Positions 55,663 to 63,978 of a DNA stretch of 64,000 nt are shown in pieces. Positions within the stretch are counted from its first letter, which is position 1, and every line of letters begins with the position of its first letter. This stretch comes from Oceanospirillum sp048265165 (GTDB lineage: Bacteria; Pseudomonadota; Gammaproteobacteria; Pseudomonadales; Halomonadaceae). The notes under the pieces are model-generated. The model was not told where the DNA came from. It did not search any database and was given only the letters and a program-made list of their open reading frames with translations. The stretch lies in contig NZ_JBLXCD010000007.1 in NCBI RefSeq assembly GCF_048265165.1, forward strand, positions 1-64,000, read 5' to 3'. Made by a program: the position numbers and the translations under genes.

Positions 55663-56361
55663 ATGCACATGGAGTGGCGCAGTCAGAAGGGGCAGGAAAG
55701 ATTAAATAATTCTGATGCGGCGGCAATAGTTTCATTCGGGTCTGTGATCGGGATTGTTGTTGTGGATGCAGCTGAAAGCGGACAAAGTTATGAATTTGCA
55801 AATTTATGGGCTAAGCGCTGTGTTGAGCTTGTTGAACCGGAGGATCTTTTCTCCTCAGAATCTTTGATACTGAAAATCCAGAGTCAATGGCGATCCCTTC
55901 GTTTGCAATACCTTTACGAAAAAGCGAGTTATTCTCTAGTGGTTGTAGATACAAAGGCTCGGAAAGGTTTGCTGATGTTTGTAGGGGATGTCAGGGCTGG
56001 TTTAAGGGCGGAAGGTGAGGGTATCGATTGGTTAAACCTGCCACACACAGTGGAGTTTCAGTTTCTTCAACATGATTCTGCAACTGAGATGGCAGTAAGC
56101 GCACGGCACCAGCTTACACGCTGCTATAAAGCGAAACGTTTTGATTCACCTGAGCTTGTTCCATTTCAATGGAATGGGAGCCAAGATCTTATCCTGTGCA
56201 CAGATGGTTACTGGCGAGAGCATTTACTGGATAATGTGCTTTTGTCAGACCTGAAAGACGATAGTAGTGTGCTACGCCTTTCGAAAAGAATTTATAACCC
56301 AGTTATTGATTCCGATGTTGATAACTTTTACCTGCAGAATGCAAATGTTCATAATTCATGA
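55663..56361 (+). CDS. PP2C-like phosphatase-fold protein, third gene of the cassette
   Basis: The protein has 232 residues. Landmarks of the PPM/PP2C family appear in order: an N-terminal WRSQKGQERLNNSDA (equivalent of R-x-x-N-E-D), VVVDAAESG where the metal-binding DG(x)GG normally sits, LILCTDGYW (motif 8), and DDSSVLRL near the end (motif 11). The replacement of DG by DA and other losses suggest altered metal binding or a pseudo-phosphatase. I assign the fold with moderate confidence. It begins 2 bases after the nucleotidyltransferase stop, so it belongs to the same operon. Confidence 0.65.
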   Translation: MHMEWRSQKGQERLNNSDAAAIVSFGSVIGIVVVDAAESGQSYEFANLWAKRCVELVEPEDLFSSESLILKIQSQWRSLRLQYLYEKASYSLVVVDTKARKGLLMFVGDVRAGLRAEGEGIDWLNLPHTVEFQFLQHDSATEMAVSARHQLTRCYKAKRFDSPELVPFQWNGSQDLILCTDGYWREHLLDNVLLSDLKDDSSVLRLSKRIYNPVIDSDVDNFYLQNANVHNS

Positions 56362-56378
56362 ACAAGCTGTTTCCGTGA

Positions 56379-56387
56379 ATGTTAGGT
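56379..56387. repeat. Short direct repeat flanking the cassette, right copy
   Basis: ATGTTAGGT here matches the left copy at 54229-54237. It lies 18 bases after the cassette's last stop codon. Confidence 0.3.
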
Positions 56388-56521
56388 GTAAAAAGACGTT
56401 CTTCATCTCCCCTTTATTTTCCCCCCCTATGTCCCCAATCTAAAAAAAAGGTCGCATCCCGGACAGAAACTCTTGCGCGCTTCAACAATAATGGAGACAA
56501 CGCAAAATAGGATGTCTTGAG

Positions 56522-57763
56522 ATGAGTAACGACTTTACCCAATGGCTTGAGTGGATCGATTCACAGCACGACACCATGCTGGCCAATACCATTGCCCTTT
56601 CTGAAATCAACTCAGGCAGCCTGAATGCCGCCGGTGTAAACCGTGTGGGCGATGAGCTGATCCGTATTTGCGAGCCTTTAGCTGGCGAGGTTGAGCGCAT
56701 TAAGGTGGCTCCCTTCCAAAGCGTTAATAATCAAGGCGTTGTTGAAGAGTTTCCTCTGGGGGATGCGATCCGTATTCGTAAGCGCCCGGAAGCGCCGTTG
56801 CAGATTTTTTTCTGCGGCCATATGGATACCGTATTTGCCATTGATCACCACTTCCAGACCATCACCTGGCTGGATGACGATACGCTGAACGGCCCCGGTG
56901 TTGCTGATCTTAAAGGCGGCCTGATGGTGATGTTGACGGCTATTCAGGCCTTGGAGCGTAGTCCGTTTGCTGAACGTATCGGTTGGGAGATTCTGTTTAA
57001 CCCCGATGAAGAGATAGGTTCAGCGGCAAGTGCGCCTCTTATTGCCGAGGCGGCACAGCGCGTTAATTTAGGTTTGATCTACGAGCCAAGTTTCCCCGAT
57101 GGCAATTTGGCCGGTGAGCGTAAAGGCAGCGGTAACTTCAGTGTTGTGATCCGTGGCCGTGCAGCCCATGCGGGGCGTGAACATCATTTGGGGCGTAATG
57201 CGATTCGTGCTATGTCGGACTTTATCGTCATGCTGGATGATCTGAACGGTCAGCGTGATGGCGTGACGATCAATCCCGGCTTTATCGAAGGCGGCGGGGC
57301 GGTCAATATTGTACCGGATCTGTGTGTGTCTAAATTCAATATCCGACTGGAACAACCTGAGGATGAGCGCTGGTGTCAGAATCGGCTGGCGGAGATTGTT
57401 GCTAACATTCACGCCCGTGAAGGCATTCTGATTGAACTGCATGGCGGTTTTACCCGCAAACCTAAAGTGTTAACACCTGCTAACGAAAGGCTGTTCCGGC
57501 TGGCTAAAGATTGCGGGGCTGACCTGGGTATGCAGATCCAGTGGCTGCCTACCGGAGGTTGCTGTGATGGCAACAACCTTGCGGCAGCGGGTATTCCTAA
57601 TATCGACACCCTGGGTGTCCAGGGTGGCAAGATTCACTCTGCTGATGAGTATGTCAAAGTCTCCAGCTTTACCAAACGGGCTAAGCTGAGTGCGCTGATG
57701 CTGATGAAGCTGGCCACCGCAGATGATCTGAGCTGGCTGGGTGTTCAGAAGGAGAAAGGTTGA
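56522..57763 (+). CDS. M20-family metal-dependent hydrolase in the arginine succinyltransferase operon
   Basis: The protein has 413 residues and is a carboxypeptidase-G2/ArgE-like M20 peptidase. Zinc-site motifs are GHMDTVF (about residue 99), GPGVADLKGGL, NPDEEIGS and, near the end, GGKIHSADEY; the lid domain contains GRAAHAGREHHLGRNAI. These enzymes hydrolyse N-acyl amino acids or terminal peptide bonds. It overlaps aruF by one base, so it is part of the pathway operon. No classical AstE is seen in the window, which makes succinylglutamate desuccinylation a good candidate reaction; this is inference. Confidence 0.88.
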   Translation: MSNDFTQWLEWIDSQHDTMLANTIALSEINSGSLNAAGVNRVGDELIRICEPLAGEVERIKVAPFQSVNNQGVVEEFPLGDAIRIRKRPEAPLQIFFCGHMDTVFAIDHHFQTITWLDDDTLNGPGVADLKGGLMVMLTAIQALERSPFAERIGWEILFNPDEEIGSAASAPLIAEAAQRVNLGLIYEPSFPDGNLAGERKGSGNFSVVIRGRAAHAGREHHLGRNAIRAMSDFIVMLDDLNGQRDGVTINPGFIEGGGAVNIVPDLCVSKFNIRLEQPEDERWCQNRLAEIVANIHAREGILIELHGGFTRKPKVLTPANERLFRLAKDCGADLGMQIQWLPTGGCCDGNNLAAAGIPNIDTLGVQGGKIHSADEYVKVSSFTKRAKLSALMLMKLATADDLSWLGVQKEKG

Positions 57764-58827
57764 TGCTGGTACTGCGTCCTTTAGCGTTTCATGATCTGGC
57801 AGGGCTTGAACGCCTTGCGGTGATCTCTGGTGGTCGTATGACCACCCTGCCGGACAACCGTGATCATCTGAGTCAGTTGATCAGTAATACCCAGCAATCG
57901 TTGCGTAAAGAGGTTGAGCGTCCGGCGGGTGAGAGCTATCACTTTGTGCTGGAAGATACTGAGACCGGTGAAGTCGTCGGCGTTTCCGGTATTGAAGCGG
58001 CGGTGGGGATTAGCTCGCCGTTTTACAGCTACCGTATCGATGATGTGGTTCATGCCTCCAGCGAGCTACAGATCCATAACCGGGTGCCGGCTCTGCATCT
58101 TTGTCAGGATTATACCGGTGCCTCCCGGCTGTATACCCTGTTTATGGATGATCAGCTTTTAGGCAAGGCGTATCGTCAGCCTGAGAATATTCATCTGCTT
58201 TCCCGCGCCCGTATGCTGTTTATCGCGGCTCACCCTGAGCGCTTTTCTCCCCGGCTGATTGTTGAATTACAAGGCGTGGCGGATGAGAAAAATCAGTCAC
58301 CGTTCTGGGAATGTCTGGGCCGTCATTTCTTTAATATGGATTTCAACAAAGCCAATTATCTCACCGGCATTAACTCCAAAGGTTTTATCGCCGATCTGAT
58401 GCCGCATTATCCGGTGTACGTTCCTATGCTGAACCCTGATGCTCAGGCCGTTCTGGGGAAAGCCCGAGCGGATATGCGTGATGTGCAGAAGCTGCTCGAA
58501 GAAGAAGGTTTCGAGTATCGCCGCTATGTGGATATTTTTGATGCAGGCCCAACGTTAGAAGCCCGAACCGAATATGTTCGCTCTGTTAGCCAAAGTCGCT
58601 GTATGCCTGTGGTGGTTGGTGTAAGAGATAGCGATGTGGGAGATGTCGGTGTCGGAAATGGCGATATAGCCAGCAGTCATTCTCTGGCTCTTATCAGCAA
58701 TAATCAACTGAATAATTATCGCTGCATTATGGCACCTATTAACCCAGAGCAGCCGATGCTGAGTGAAGCTCAGGCTGAGGCGCTTCAGTTGGCTTCCGGC
58801 GACAGTGCCCGGTTACTTTGGCTGTAA
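57763..58827 (+). CDS. aruF: Arginine/ornithine N-succinyltransferase alpha subunit-like
   Basis: This is one of two paralogous subunits of the first enzyme of the AST pathway, which transfers succinyl from succinyl-CoA to the alpha-amino group of arginine. Family motifs are VLRPLAFHDL at the start, GVSGIEAAVG, SPFWECLGRHFFNMDF and ADLMPHYPVY. The protein has 354 residues. Near the C-terminus (about 288-305) an Asp/Gly/Val-rich stretch looks like an insertion of low complexity. The start ATG shares one base with the M20 gene stop. Alpha versus beta assignment follows gene order and is tentative. Confidence 0.9.
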   Translation: MLVLRPLAFHDLAGLERLAVISGGRMTTLPDNRDHLSQLISNTQQSLRKEVERPAGESYHFVLEDTETGEVVGVSGIEAAVGISSPFYSYRIDDVVHASSELQIHNRVPALHLCQDYTGASRLYTLFMDDQLLGKAYRQPENIHLLSRARMLFIAAHPERFSPRLIVELQGVADEKNQSPFWECLGRHFFNMDFNKANYLTGINSKGFIADLMPHYPVYVPMLNPDAQAVLGKARADMRDVQKLLEEEGFEYRRYVDIFDAGPTLEARTEYVRSVSQSRCMPVVVGVRDSDVGDVGVGNGDIASSHSLALISNNQLNNYRCIMAPINPEQPMLSEAQAEALQLASGDSARLLWL

Positions 58828-58975
58828 AGCAGAGCCTGGTCGGTGCGAATTGTAATACGTCTGCACCAGACTGAAGGTCACGGAAGTGTTCAGGCAGGAA
58901 GCTGAAAATGATAACAAACGTCAGTACCCCATAACTGACAAACTACCTTTCTGAAATTTTGAGGAGCAACCCGCC

Positions 58976-60016
58976 ATGATGGTGGTTCGTCCAATTCAGG
59001 CTGAAGATCATGCAGCCCTGCGAGAACTTGCTCGCAAAACCGGCCCGGGTTTTACCTCCCTGCAGGATAATGATGAGCAGGTAGCTGGAAAAATCGAGAG
59101 CGCTCTGGAAGCGTTTAAACCCAACAGTATCCCCGATGAAGCCCTCTATCTGTTTGTCATGGAAGAAACAGATACCGGCGACGTGGTGGGCATTTGCGGT
59201 ATTGAAGCGGCAGTAGGTCTGAGCGAACCCTGGTACAACTATCGGGTCGGTACATTGGTACATGCTTCCCGTGAGCTGAATGTTTATAACCAGATTCATA
59301 CTCTGACCATCTCTAATGATCACACCGGCTATTCTGAATTGTGTACCCTGTTCCTGAGTCCAGAAGCGCGCCACAGTAAAAATGGAGCTTTGCTGTCTAA
59401 GTCCCGCTTTATGTTTTTGGCGGAGTTTCCCCAGCGTTTTAACGAATATCTGATTGCCGAGATGCGCGGTTATTCCGATGACAAGGGTGTGTCTCCATTT
59501 TGGGAAGGTTTGGGTCGTCACTTCTTTTCTCTGGACTTTGCCGAAGCCGACACCCTGTCTTCTATGGATAAGGTGTTTATTGCTGAGCTGATGCCAAAGA
59601 ACACCATCTACACCAACCTGCTGCCAAAAGATGCTCAGGAAGCGATCGGTAAAACCCATGAGGCGACGACACCGGCCCGCAAACTGCTGGAAGCAGAAGG
59701 TATGCGCTATACCGGTTACATCGATATGTTTGATGGTGGGCCAACCCTGGTATCCCGCACCAATGACCTGCGGGCTGTGCAGGAAAGCCGCTACGTTAAG
59801 GCCCATGTGGTTGATGAGAAAACAGAACATCAGCCAGAAGGCGAACTTTATCTGGTCAGTACCACTGACTTTGCCAACTTCCGCTGCTGTATGACGGCGG
59901 TGGATGTTTTTGGCAACCATGTAGTCGGCCTGCCAAAAGCTGTAGCCGACGCACTTCAGATTACAGAAGGCACCACGGTACGCATTGTACCTATGGCGTC
60001 TGGAAGGAGATTCTAA
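58976..60016 (+). CDS. aruG: Arginine N-succinyltransferase beta subunit-like
   Basis: This is the second AstA/AruFG paralogue, 346 residues. It shares MVVRPIQAEDH, GICGIEAAVG, SPFWEGLGRHFFSLDF and AELMPKNTIY with AruF. The classical AstA features are better preserved here than in the upstream copy. GAGGAG precedes the start. It is 148 bases after aruF, and astD starts one base after its stop (TAAAATG). Confidence 0.93.
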   Translation: MMVVRPIQAEDHAALRELARKTGPGFTSLQDNDEQVAGKIESALEAFKPNSIPDEALYLFVMEETDTGDVVGICGIEAAVGLSEPWYNYRVGTLVHASRELNVYNQIHTLTISNDHTGYSELCTLFLSPEARHSKNGALLSKSRFMFLAEFPQRFNEYLIAEMRGYSDDKGVSPFWEGLGRHFFSLDFAEADTLSSMDKVFIAELMPKNTIYTNLLPKDAQEAIGKTHEATTPARKLLEAEGMRYTGYIDMFDGGPTLVSRTNDLRAVQESRYVKAHVVDEKTEHQPEGELYLVSTTDFANFRCCMTAVDVFGNHVVGLPKAVADALQITEGTTVRIVPMASGRRF

Positions 60017-60017
60017 A

Positions 60018-61520
60018 ATGACTGCAAGTACTTCAAGTAGCAATACCGGCCAATGTTTTATCAATGGCGCATGGCAGACGGGTGAAGGCTCTGAATTTAC
60101 CTCACTGAACCCCGCCATCGGCGAAGTGGTTTGGCAGGGCAGAGAAGCCTCCGCAGCTCAGGTTAATACCGCAATCGAAGCCGCGCGTGCGGCATCTGTC
60201 GATTGGGCGATGACATCTTTTGCTGACCGTGAAGCGATTGCGCGTCGCTTTGCTGAGCTATTGGGCGAAAACAAAGAAGAGATGGCGACGATTATCGCTA
60301 CGGAAACCGGTAAACCGATCTGGGAAACTCGTACCGAAGCCGCAGCCATGATCGGTAAGATCGCGATCTCGGTAAACGCTTATAACGAACGTACCGGCAG
60401 CCGTGTCAGTGACGTTGCCGGTGCCCGCGCTGTTCTGCGTCATAAGCCTCATGGTGTGGTTGCGGTATTTGGCCCTTATAACTTCCCCGGTCATCTGCCG
60501 AATGGTCATATCGTACCGTCACTGTTGGCGGGTAATACCGTGCTGCTGAAACCCAGTGAACTGACGCCGCACGTTGCAGAATTTATGGTGCAACTGTGGG
60601 AGAAAGCCGGACTGCCAGCGGGGGTTTTAAACCTACTGCAGGGCCAGAAAGATACCGGTATCGCACTGGCGGGTCACAACGATATCGACGGCCTCTTCTT
60701 TACCGGCAGCTCCCGCACGGGTCATATCCTGCATGAGCAGTTTGCCGGTCATCCGGGCAAAATTCTGGCGCTGGAGATGGGTGGCAACAACCCGCTGATC
60801 ATCGATGAAGTTACCGATATGAAGGCTGCGGTACACGAGACGATTCAGTCCGCGTATATCACCAGTGGTCAGCGCTGCACCTGCGCCCGTCGCCTGTTTG
60901 TACCTGTTGGCGAGTGGGGTGACCAGTTTATTGCTCAGCTGCAGGAAGCGGTTAGCCTGATCAAAGTGGGCGGTCAGTTTGATGAAGACGCACCTTTTAT
61001 GGGCAGCCTGATCTCCGAAGCTGCAGCCGATGGTATGGTAGCCGCACAACAGAACCTGTTGTCCCTAGGGGCCAGCCCTCTGGTTAAGCTTGAAAAGCTG
61101 AAGCCGGGTACTGGTTTTCTGTCACCGGGTCTGATCGATGTGACCGCCCTGGTTGAGGCGGACAAGCTGCCGGATGACGAATATTTTGGCCCGCTGCTAC
61201 AGGTGATCCGTTTCAGCGATTTTGATGAGGCGATCCGTCAGGCCAATAATACTCAATACGGTCTGTCTGCGGGTATGTTTAGCGACAGTGAAGAGCGCTT
61301 TAATTATTTCTATGACCGTATCCGTGCCGGTATCGTGAACTGGAACAAACAGCTGACCGGCGCAGCAAGCAGTGCTCCGTTTGGTGGTGTGGGCGCCAGT
61401 GGTAATCATCGTGCCAGTGCTTACTATGCGGCAGATTACTGCTCTTACCCTGTTGCAGGGATGGAAGCGGATCATCTGGTATTGCCGGAGAATTTATCTC
61501 CGGGTCTGACCATCAAATAA
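60018..61520 (+). CDS. astD: Succinylglutamate semialdehyde dehydrogenase
   Basis: This is an NAD-dependent aldehyde dehydrogenase of 500 residues that oxidises succinylglutamate semialdehyde to succinylglutamate. The catalytic Glu is in LEMGGNNP and the catalytic Cys in GQRCTCARR. The cofactor region FTGSSRTG is present. The AST-specific start GQCFINGAWQTGEG is recognisable. ATG 60018 is preceded by GGAAGGAG; the longer frame from 59985 overlaps aruG and is not supported. It is also named aruD. Confidence 0.95.
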   Translation: MTASTSSSNTGQCFINGAWQTGEGSEFTSLNPAIGEVVWQGREASAAQVNTAIEAARAASVDWAMTSFADREAIARRFAELLGENKEEMATIIATETGKPIWETRTEAAAMIGKIAISVNAYNERTGSRVSDVAGARAVLRHKPHGVVAVFGPYNFPGHLPNGHIVPSLLAGNTVLLKPSELTPHVAEFMVQLWEKAGLPAGVLNLLQGQKDTGIALAGHNDIDGLFFTGSSRTGHILHEQFAGHPGKILALEMGGNNPLIIDEVTDMKAAVHETIQSAYITSGQRCTCARRLFVPVGEWGDQFIAQLQEAVSLIKVGGQFDEDAPFMGSLISEAAADGMVAAQQNLLSLGASPLVKLEKLKPGTGFLSPGLIDVTALVEADKLPDDEYFGPLLQVIRFSDFDEAIRQANNTQYGLSAGMFSDSEERFNYFYDRIRAGIVNWNKQLTGAASSAPFGGVGASGNHRASAYYAADYCSYPVAGMEADHLVLPENLSPGLTIK

Positions 61521-61544
61521 AACGTATTCAATAGCAGGTGGATA

Positions 61545-62900
61545 ATGAAAGCATTTGAAGCAAACTTTGATGGTCTGGTGGGGCCAACGCACAACTATAG
61601 CGGCTTGTCGTTTGGAAACGTCGCATCTCAGAGTAACGGAGCTCATGCATCTAACCCAAAGCTAGCGGCGTTGCAGGGCTTACAAAAAATGAAAGCCCTG
61701 CACGATATGGGCTTGGTTCAGGGGATACTGGCACCCCAGGAGCGTCCTGATCTGTTTACCCTGCGCCGTCTGGGTTTTACCGGTTCCGATGCTGATGTGC
61801 TGGCGCAGGCGGCAAAAGAAGCACCACGTATTCTGGCCGCCTGTTGTTCTGCATCCAGTATGTGGACGGCTAACGCCGCTACGGTCTCCCCCAGTGCGGA
61901 CACAGCTGATGGCAAGGTGCATTTCACACCGGCGAACCTGACTAACAAGTTTCACCGTTCGATTGAACATGAAACCACAGGCCGTATTTTGCGGGCGACC
62001 TTTGCTGATGAAAACCACTTTGCCCACCATCCGGCGCTACCGGGTGTGGAGCACTTTGGTGATGAAGGTGCGGCGAACCATACCCGTTTCTGCTATGAGT
62101 ACGGCGAGCAGGGGGTTGAGTTTTTTGTTTTCGGTCGTAGTGCTTTCGACAGTCGTTATCCAGAAGCCAAGAACTGTCCAGAACCCATAAAGTACCCAGC
62201 GCGTCATACGCTGGAAGCGTCTCAGGCGGTGGCCCGTCTGCACGGCCTGAGCGCTAGCCATGTGGTTTATGCACAGCAACATCCGGATGTGATTGATGCC
62301 GGAGTTTTCCACAACGATGTGATCGCGGTAGGCAACCGGGATACGCTCTTCTGCCATGAACAGGCGTTTCTGGATCAGGCGGCGGTTAAACAACAACTGA
62401 CCGATGCCATGGGTGGCCGCTTCCAGGTTGTGGAAGTTCCCGCGAATCGTGTATCCGTAGAAGATGCAGTTCAGAGCTATCTGTTTAACAGCCAACTGCT
62501 GAGCCTGCCGGATGGCCGCACCCTGCTGGTGATACCGGAGGAGTGTAAGAACAACGAACGGGTTTGGGGCTATCTGTCTGAGCTGGTCAATGGCAACAGC
62601 CCGATCGATGAACTCAAAGTGTTCGATCTGAAACAAAGCATGAGTAATGGCGGCGGCCCCGCTTGCTTACGTCTGCGTGTGGCAATGAACGAAGCGGAAC
62701 TGGCGGCCTTTAATCCAGCCACCCGCATGAGTGATGAGTTGTTCGATACGCTGAATAGCTGGGTCGAGCGTCACTACCGTGATCGCATTGTGGACGCCGA
62801 TCTGGCTGATCCTCAGTTGCTGATCGAATCTCGTACCGCACTGGATGAGCTGACTCAGATTTTGCAATTGGGTTCTGTGTATCCATTTCAGCGGGTTTGA
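61545..62900 (+). CDS. astB: N-succinylarginine dihydrolase
   Basis: AstB removes two ammonia and CO2 from succinylarginine to give succinylornithine. The protein has 451 residues of the amidinotransferase fold. The N-terminal EANFDGLVGPTHNYSGLS and the C-terminal GGGPACLRLRV with the catalytic Cys are diagnostic. It is the last gene of the pathway operon, 24 bases after astD, and is followed by a terminator. It is also named aruB. Confidence 0.97.
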   Translation: MKAFEANFDGLVGPTHNYSGLSFGNVASQSNGAHASNPKLAALQGLQKMKALHDMGLVQGILAPQERPDLFTLRRLGFTGSDADVLAQAAKEAPRILAACCSASSMWTANAATVSPSADTADGKVHFTPANLTNKFHRSIEHETTGRILRATFADENHFAHHPALPGVEHFGDEGAANHTRFCYEYGEQGVEFFVFGRSAFDSRYPEAKNCPEPIKYPARHTLEASQAVARLHGLSASHVVYAQQHPDVIDAGVFHNDVIAVGNRDTLFCHEQAFLDQAAVKQQLTDAMGGRFQVVEVPANRVSVEDAVQSYLFNSQLLSLPDGRTLLVIPEECKNNERVWGYLSELVNGNSPIDELKVFDLKQSMSNGGGPACLRLRVAMNEAELAAFNPATRMSDELFDTLNSWVERHYRDRIVDADLADPQLLIESRTALDELTQILQLGSVYPFQRV

Positions 62901-62966
62901 TCGATTTAACTCGAAAGCGCGCTTCTAACCCGAGCTGTTGATGTTCTCTTTTTGTACATTCTTACT

Positions 62967-62991
62967 CCTGATCAGAAATGGTCAGGTTTTT
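62967..62991 (+). terminator. Terminator after astB
   Basis: A 7-bp stem with one G-U pair (62967-62973 with 62980-62986), a 6-nt loop and five T end the AST operon about 65 bases past the astB stop. Confidence 0.7.
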
Positions 62992-63013
62992 GTCGTTAAA
63001 ATAAATAGCTTGT

Positions 63014-63039
63014 ACTACAATTGTCATTACATTTGTAGT
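63014..63039. promoter_or_regulatory. relBE operator-like inverted repeat
   Basis: ACTACAATTGT and ACATTTGTAGT form an inverted repeat (10 of 11 pairs) around a 4-base centre, 15 bases before relB. The TTGTA-type half-sites and the location resemble the autoregulatory operator of E. coli relBE. Confidence 0.65.
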
Positions 63040-63053
63040 GCGAGGTGTAAGAA

Positions 63054-63293
63054 ATGGGCAATGTCACGTTTCGGGTTGATGATGAGCTTAAAGAGCGTTC
63101 CTATCAGGCGCTACAGGAGTTGGGGGTCACCCCTTCAGAACTATTACGGCAAACTTTGGAATATGTTGCGGAGACAGGACGTCTGCCATTCAAAAAAGCA
63201 CTGATGACGGATGAAGATGAGCAGCTTCTGAACGAAGTGCGGGAACGTCTGAAGAATCCACAGCCTGTGAGGGTCAGTCTGGATGACTTATAA
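63054..63293 (+). CDS. relB: Antitoxin RelB
   Basis: The protein has 79 residues, exactly the length of E. coli RelB. The N-terminal ribbon-helix-helix DNA-binding part includes FRVDDELKERSYQAL and GVTPSELLRQTLEY. The C-terminal arm that wraps the toxin contains LPFKKAL and LKNPQPVRVSLDDL. GAGG precedes the start. It overlaps relE by 11 bases. The pair probably represses itself through the inverted repeat upstream. Confidence 0.95.
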   Translation: MGNVTFRVDDELKERSYQALQELGVTPSELLRQTLEYVAETGRLPFKKALMTDEDEQLLNEVRERLKNPQPVRVSLDDL

Positions 63294-63567
63294 CCTCGAC
63301 TTTGATCGTCGGGCGCTAAAGGAGTGGCACAAGTTAGGTGATAGTGTTCGCCAGCAGTTTAAGAAGAAGTTAGCAGAGGTACTCGAAAACCCCCATGTTG
63401 CTGCTAACCAGCTTCGGGAATTGGATCATTGTTATAAAATCAAATTGCGTGCTTCGGGTTATCGCCTGATTTATCAGGTTATCGATGATACGGTGACGGT
63501 TTTTGTTGTGGCTATTGGAAAACGGGAAAAAGACGAAGTCTATCAACGAGCCTCGAAGCGGCTTTAG
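63283..63567 (+). CDS. relE: Toxin RelE, ribosome-dependent mRNA endonuclease
   Basis: The protein has 94 residues, one less than E. coli RelE. The residues needed for A-site mRNA cleavage in E. coli RelE are all present at the same numbers: Lys52, Lys54, Arg61, Arg81 and Tyr87. The toxin is therefore likely active. Translation is coupled to relB by overlap. The pair sits just after the AST operon, a likely insertion spot. Confidence 0.95.
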   Translation: MTYNLDFDRRALKEWHKLGDSVRQQFKKKLAEVLENPHVAANQLRELDHCYKIKLRASGYRLIYQVIDDTVTVFVVAIGKREKDEVYQRASKRL

Positions 63568-63603
63568 AGTCGTTGCGTCAGTCTCTTCCTGTTTTTCTGC
63601 GCA

Positions 63604-63978
63604 TTACTCCCGGTTCAGCGCTTCCAGCAGTTCAATCTCAAAAATAAGATTGCTGTTGGGTGGAATCTTGTCACCAAAGCCGCGTTCACCATAGCCTAAT
63701 GCTGCGGGGACTTGTAGTTTGCGTTTTCCGCCGACTTTCATACCTTTTAAGCCTTCTACCCAAGCGGCAATCACTTTTTTACGGCTGAGTACCACCTGGA
63801 ACGGCTGGCCTTTGTCGTAGGAGTTATCAAACTCGGTGCCATCTTCCAGCCAGCCGCGATAGTGCGCCGTTACCAAGGCTCCGCCTTTTTTTACTTCAGT
63901 ACCAGTGCCTTCAATAAGGTCTTCGATCAACAGGTGCTCGGTCATCGGCTGTTCAAGTTCTGTCATGGAGGTTCCCAT
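63604..63978 (-). CDS. FKBP-type peptidyl-prolyl cis-trans isomerase
   Basis: This is a single FKBP domain (about 30-121) within 124 residues. Active-site features are AHYRGWLEDGTEFDNSY, GLKGMKVGGKRKL, ALGYGERGFGDKIPPNSNLIFEIELL. There is no signal peptide, so it is cytoplasmic. The exact start is unclear: ATG 63978, 63966 and a further in-frame Met at residue 12 lack strong Shine-Dalgarno sequences. It is convergent with relE. Confidence 0.92.
   Translation of the reverse strand: MGTSMTELEQPMTEHLLIEDLIEGTGTEVKKGGALVTAHYRGWLEDGTEFDNSYDKGQPFQVVLSRKKVIAAWVEGLKGMKVGGKRKLQVPAALGYGERGFGDKIPPNSNLIFEIELLEALNRE

Noticed and set aside
58943..60118. 391-residue minus-strand open frame over aruG
   Set aside because: It lies antisense to aruG, whose family motifs are clear. 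The frame has no recognisable motifs, and its composition (many His, Gln, Phe, Cys) is that of a reversed coding sequence.
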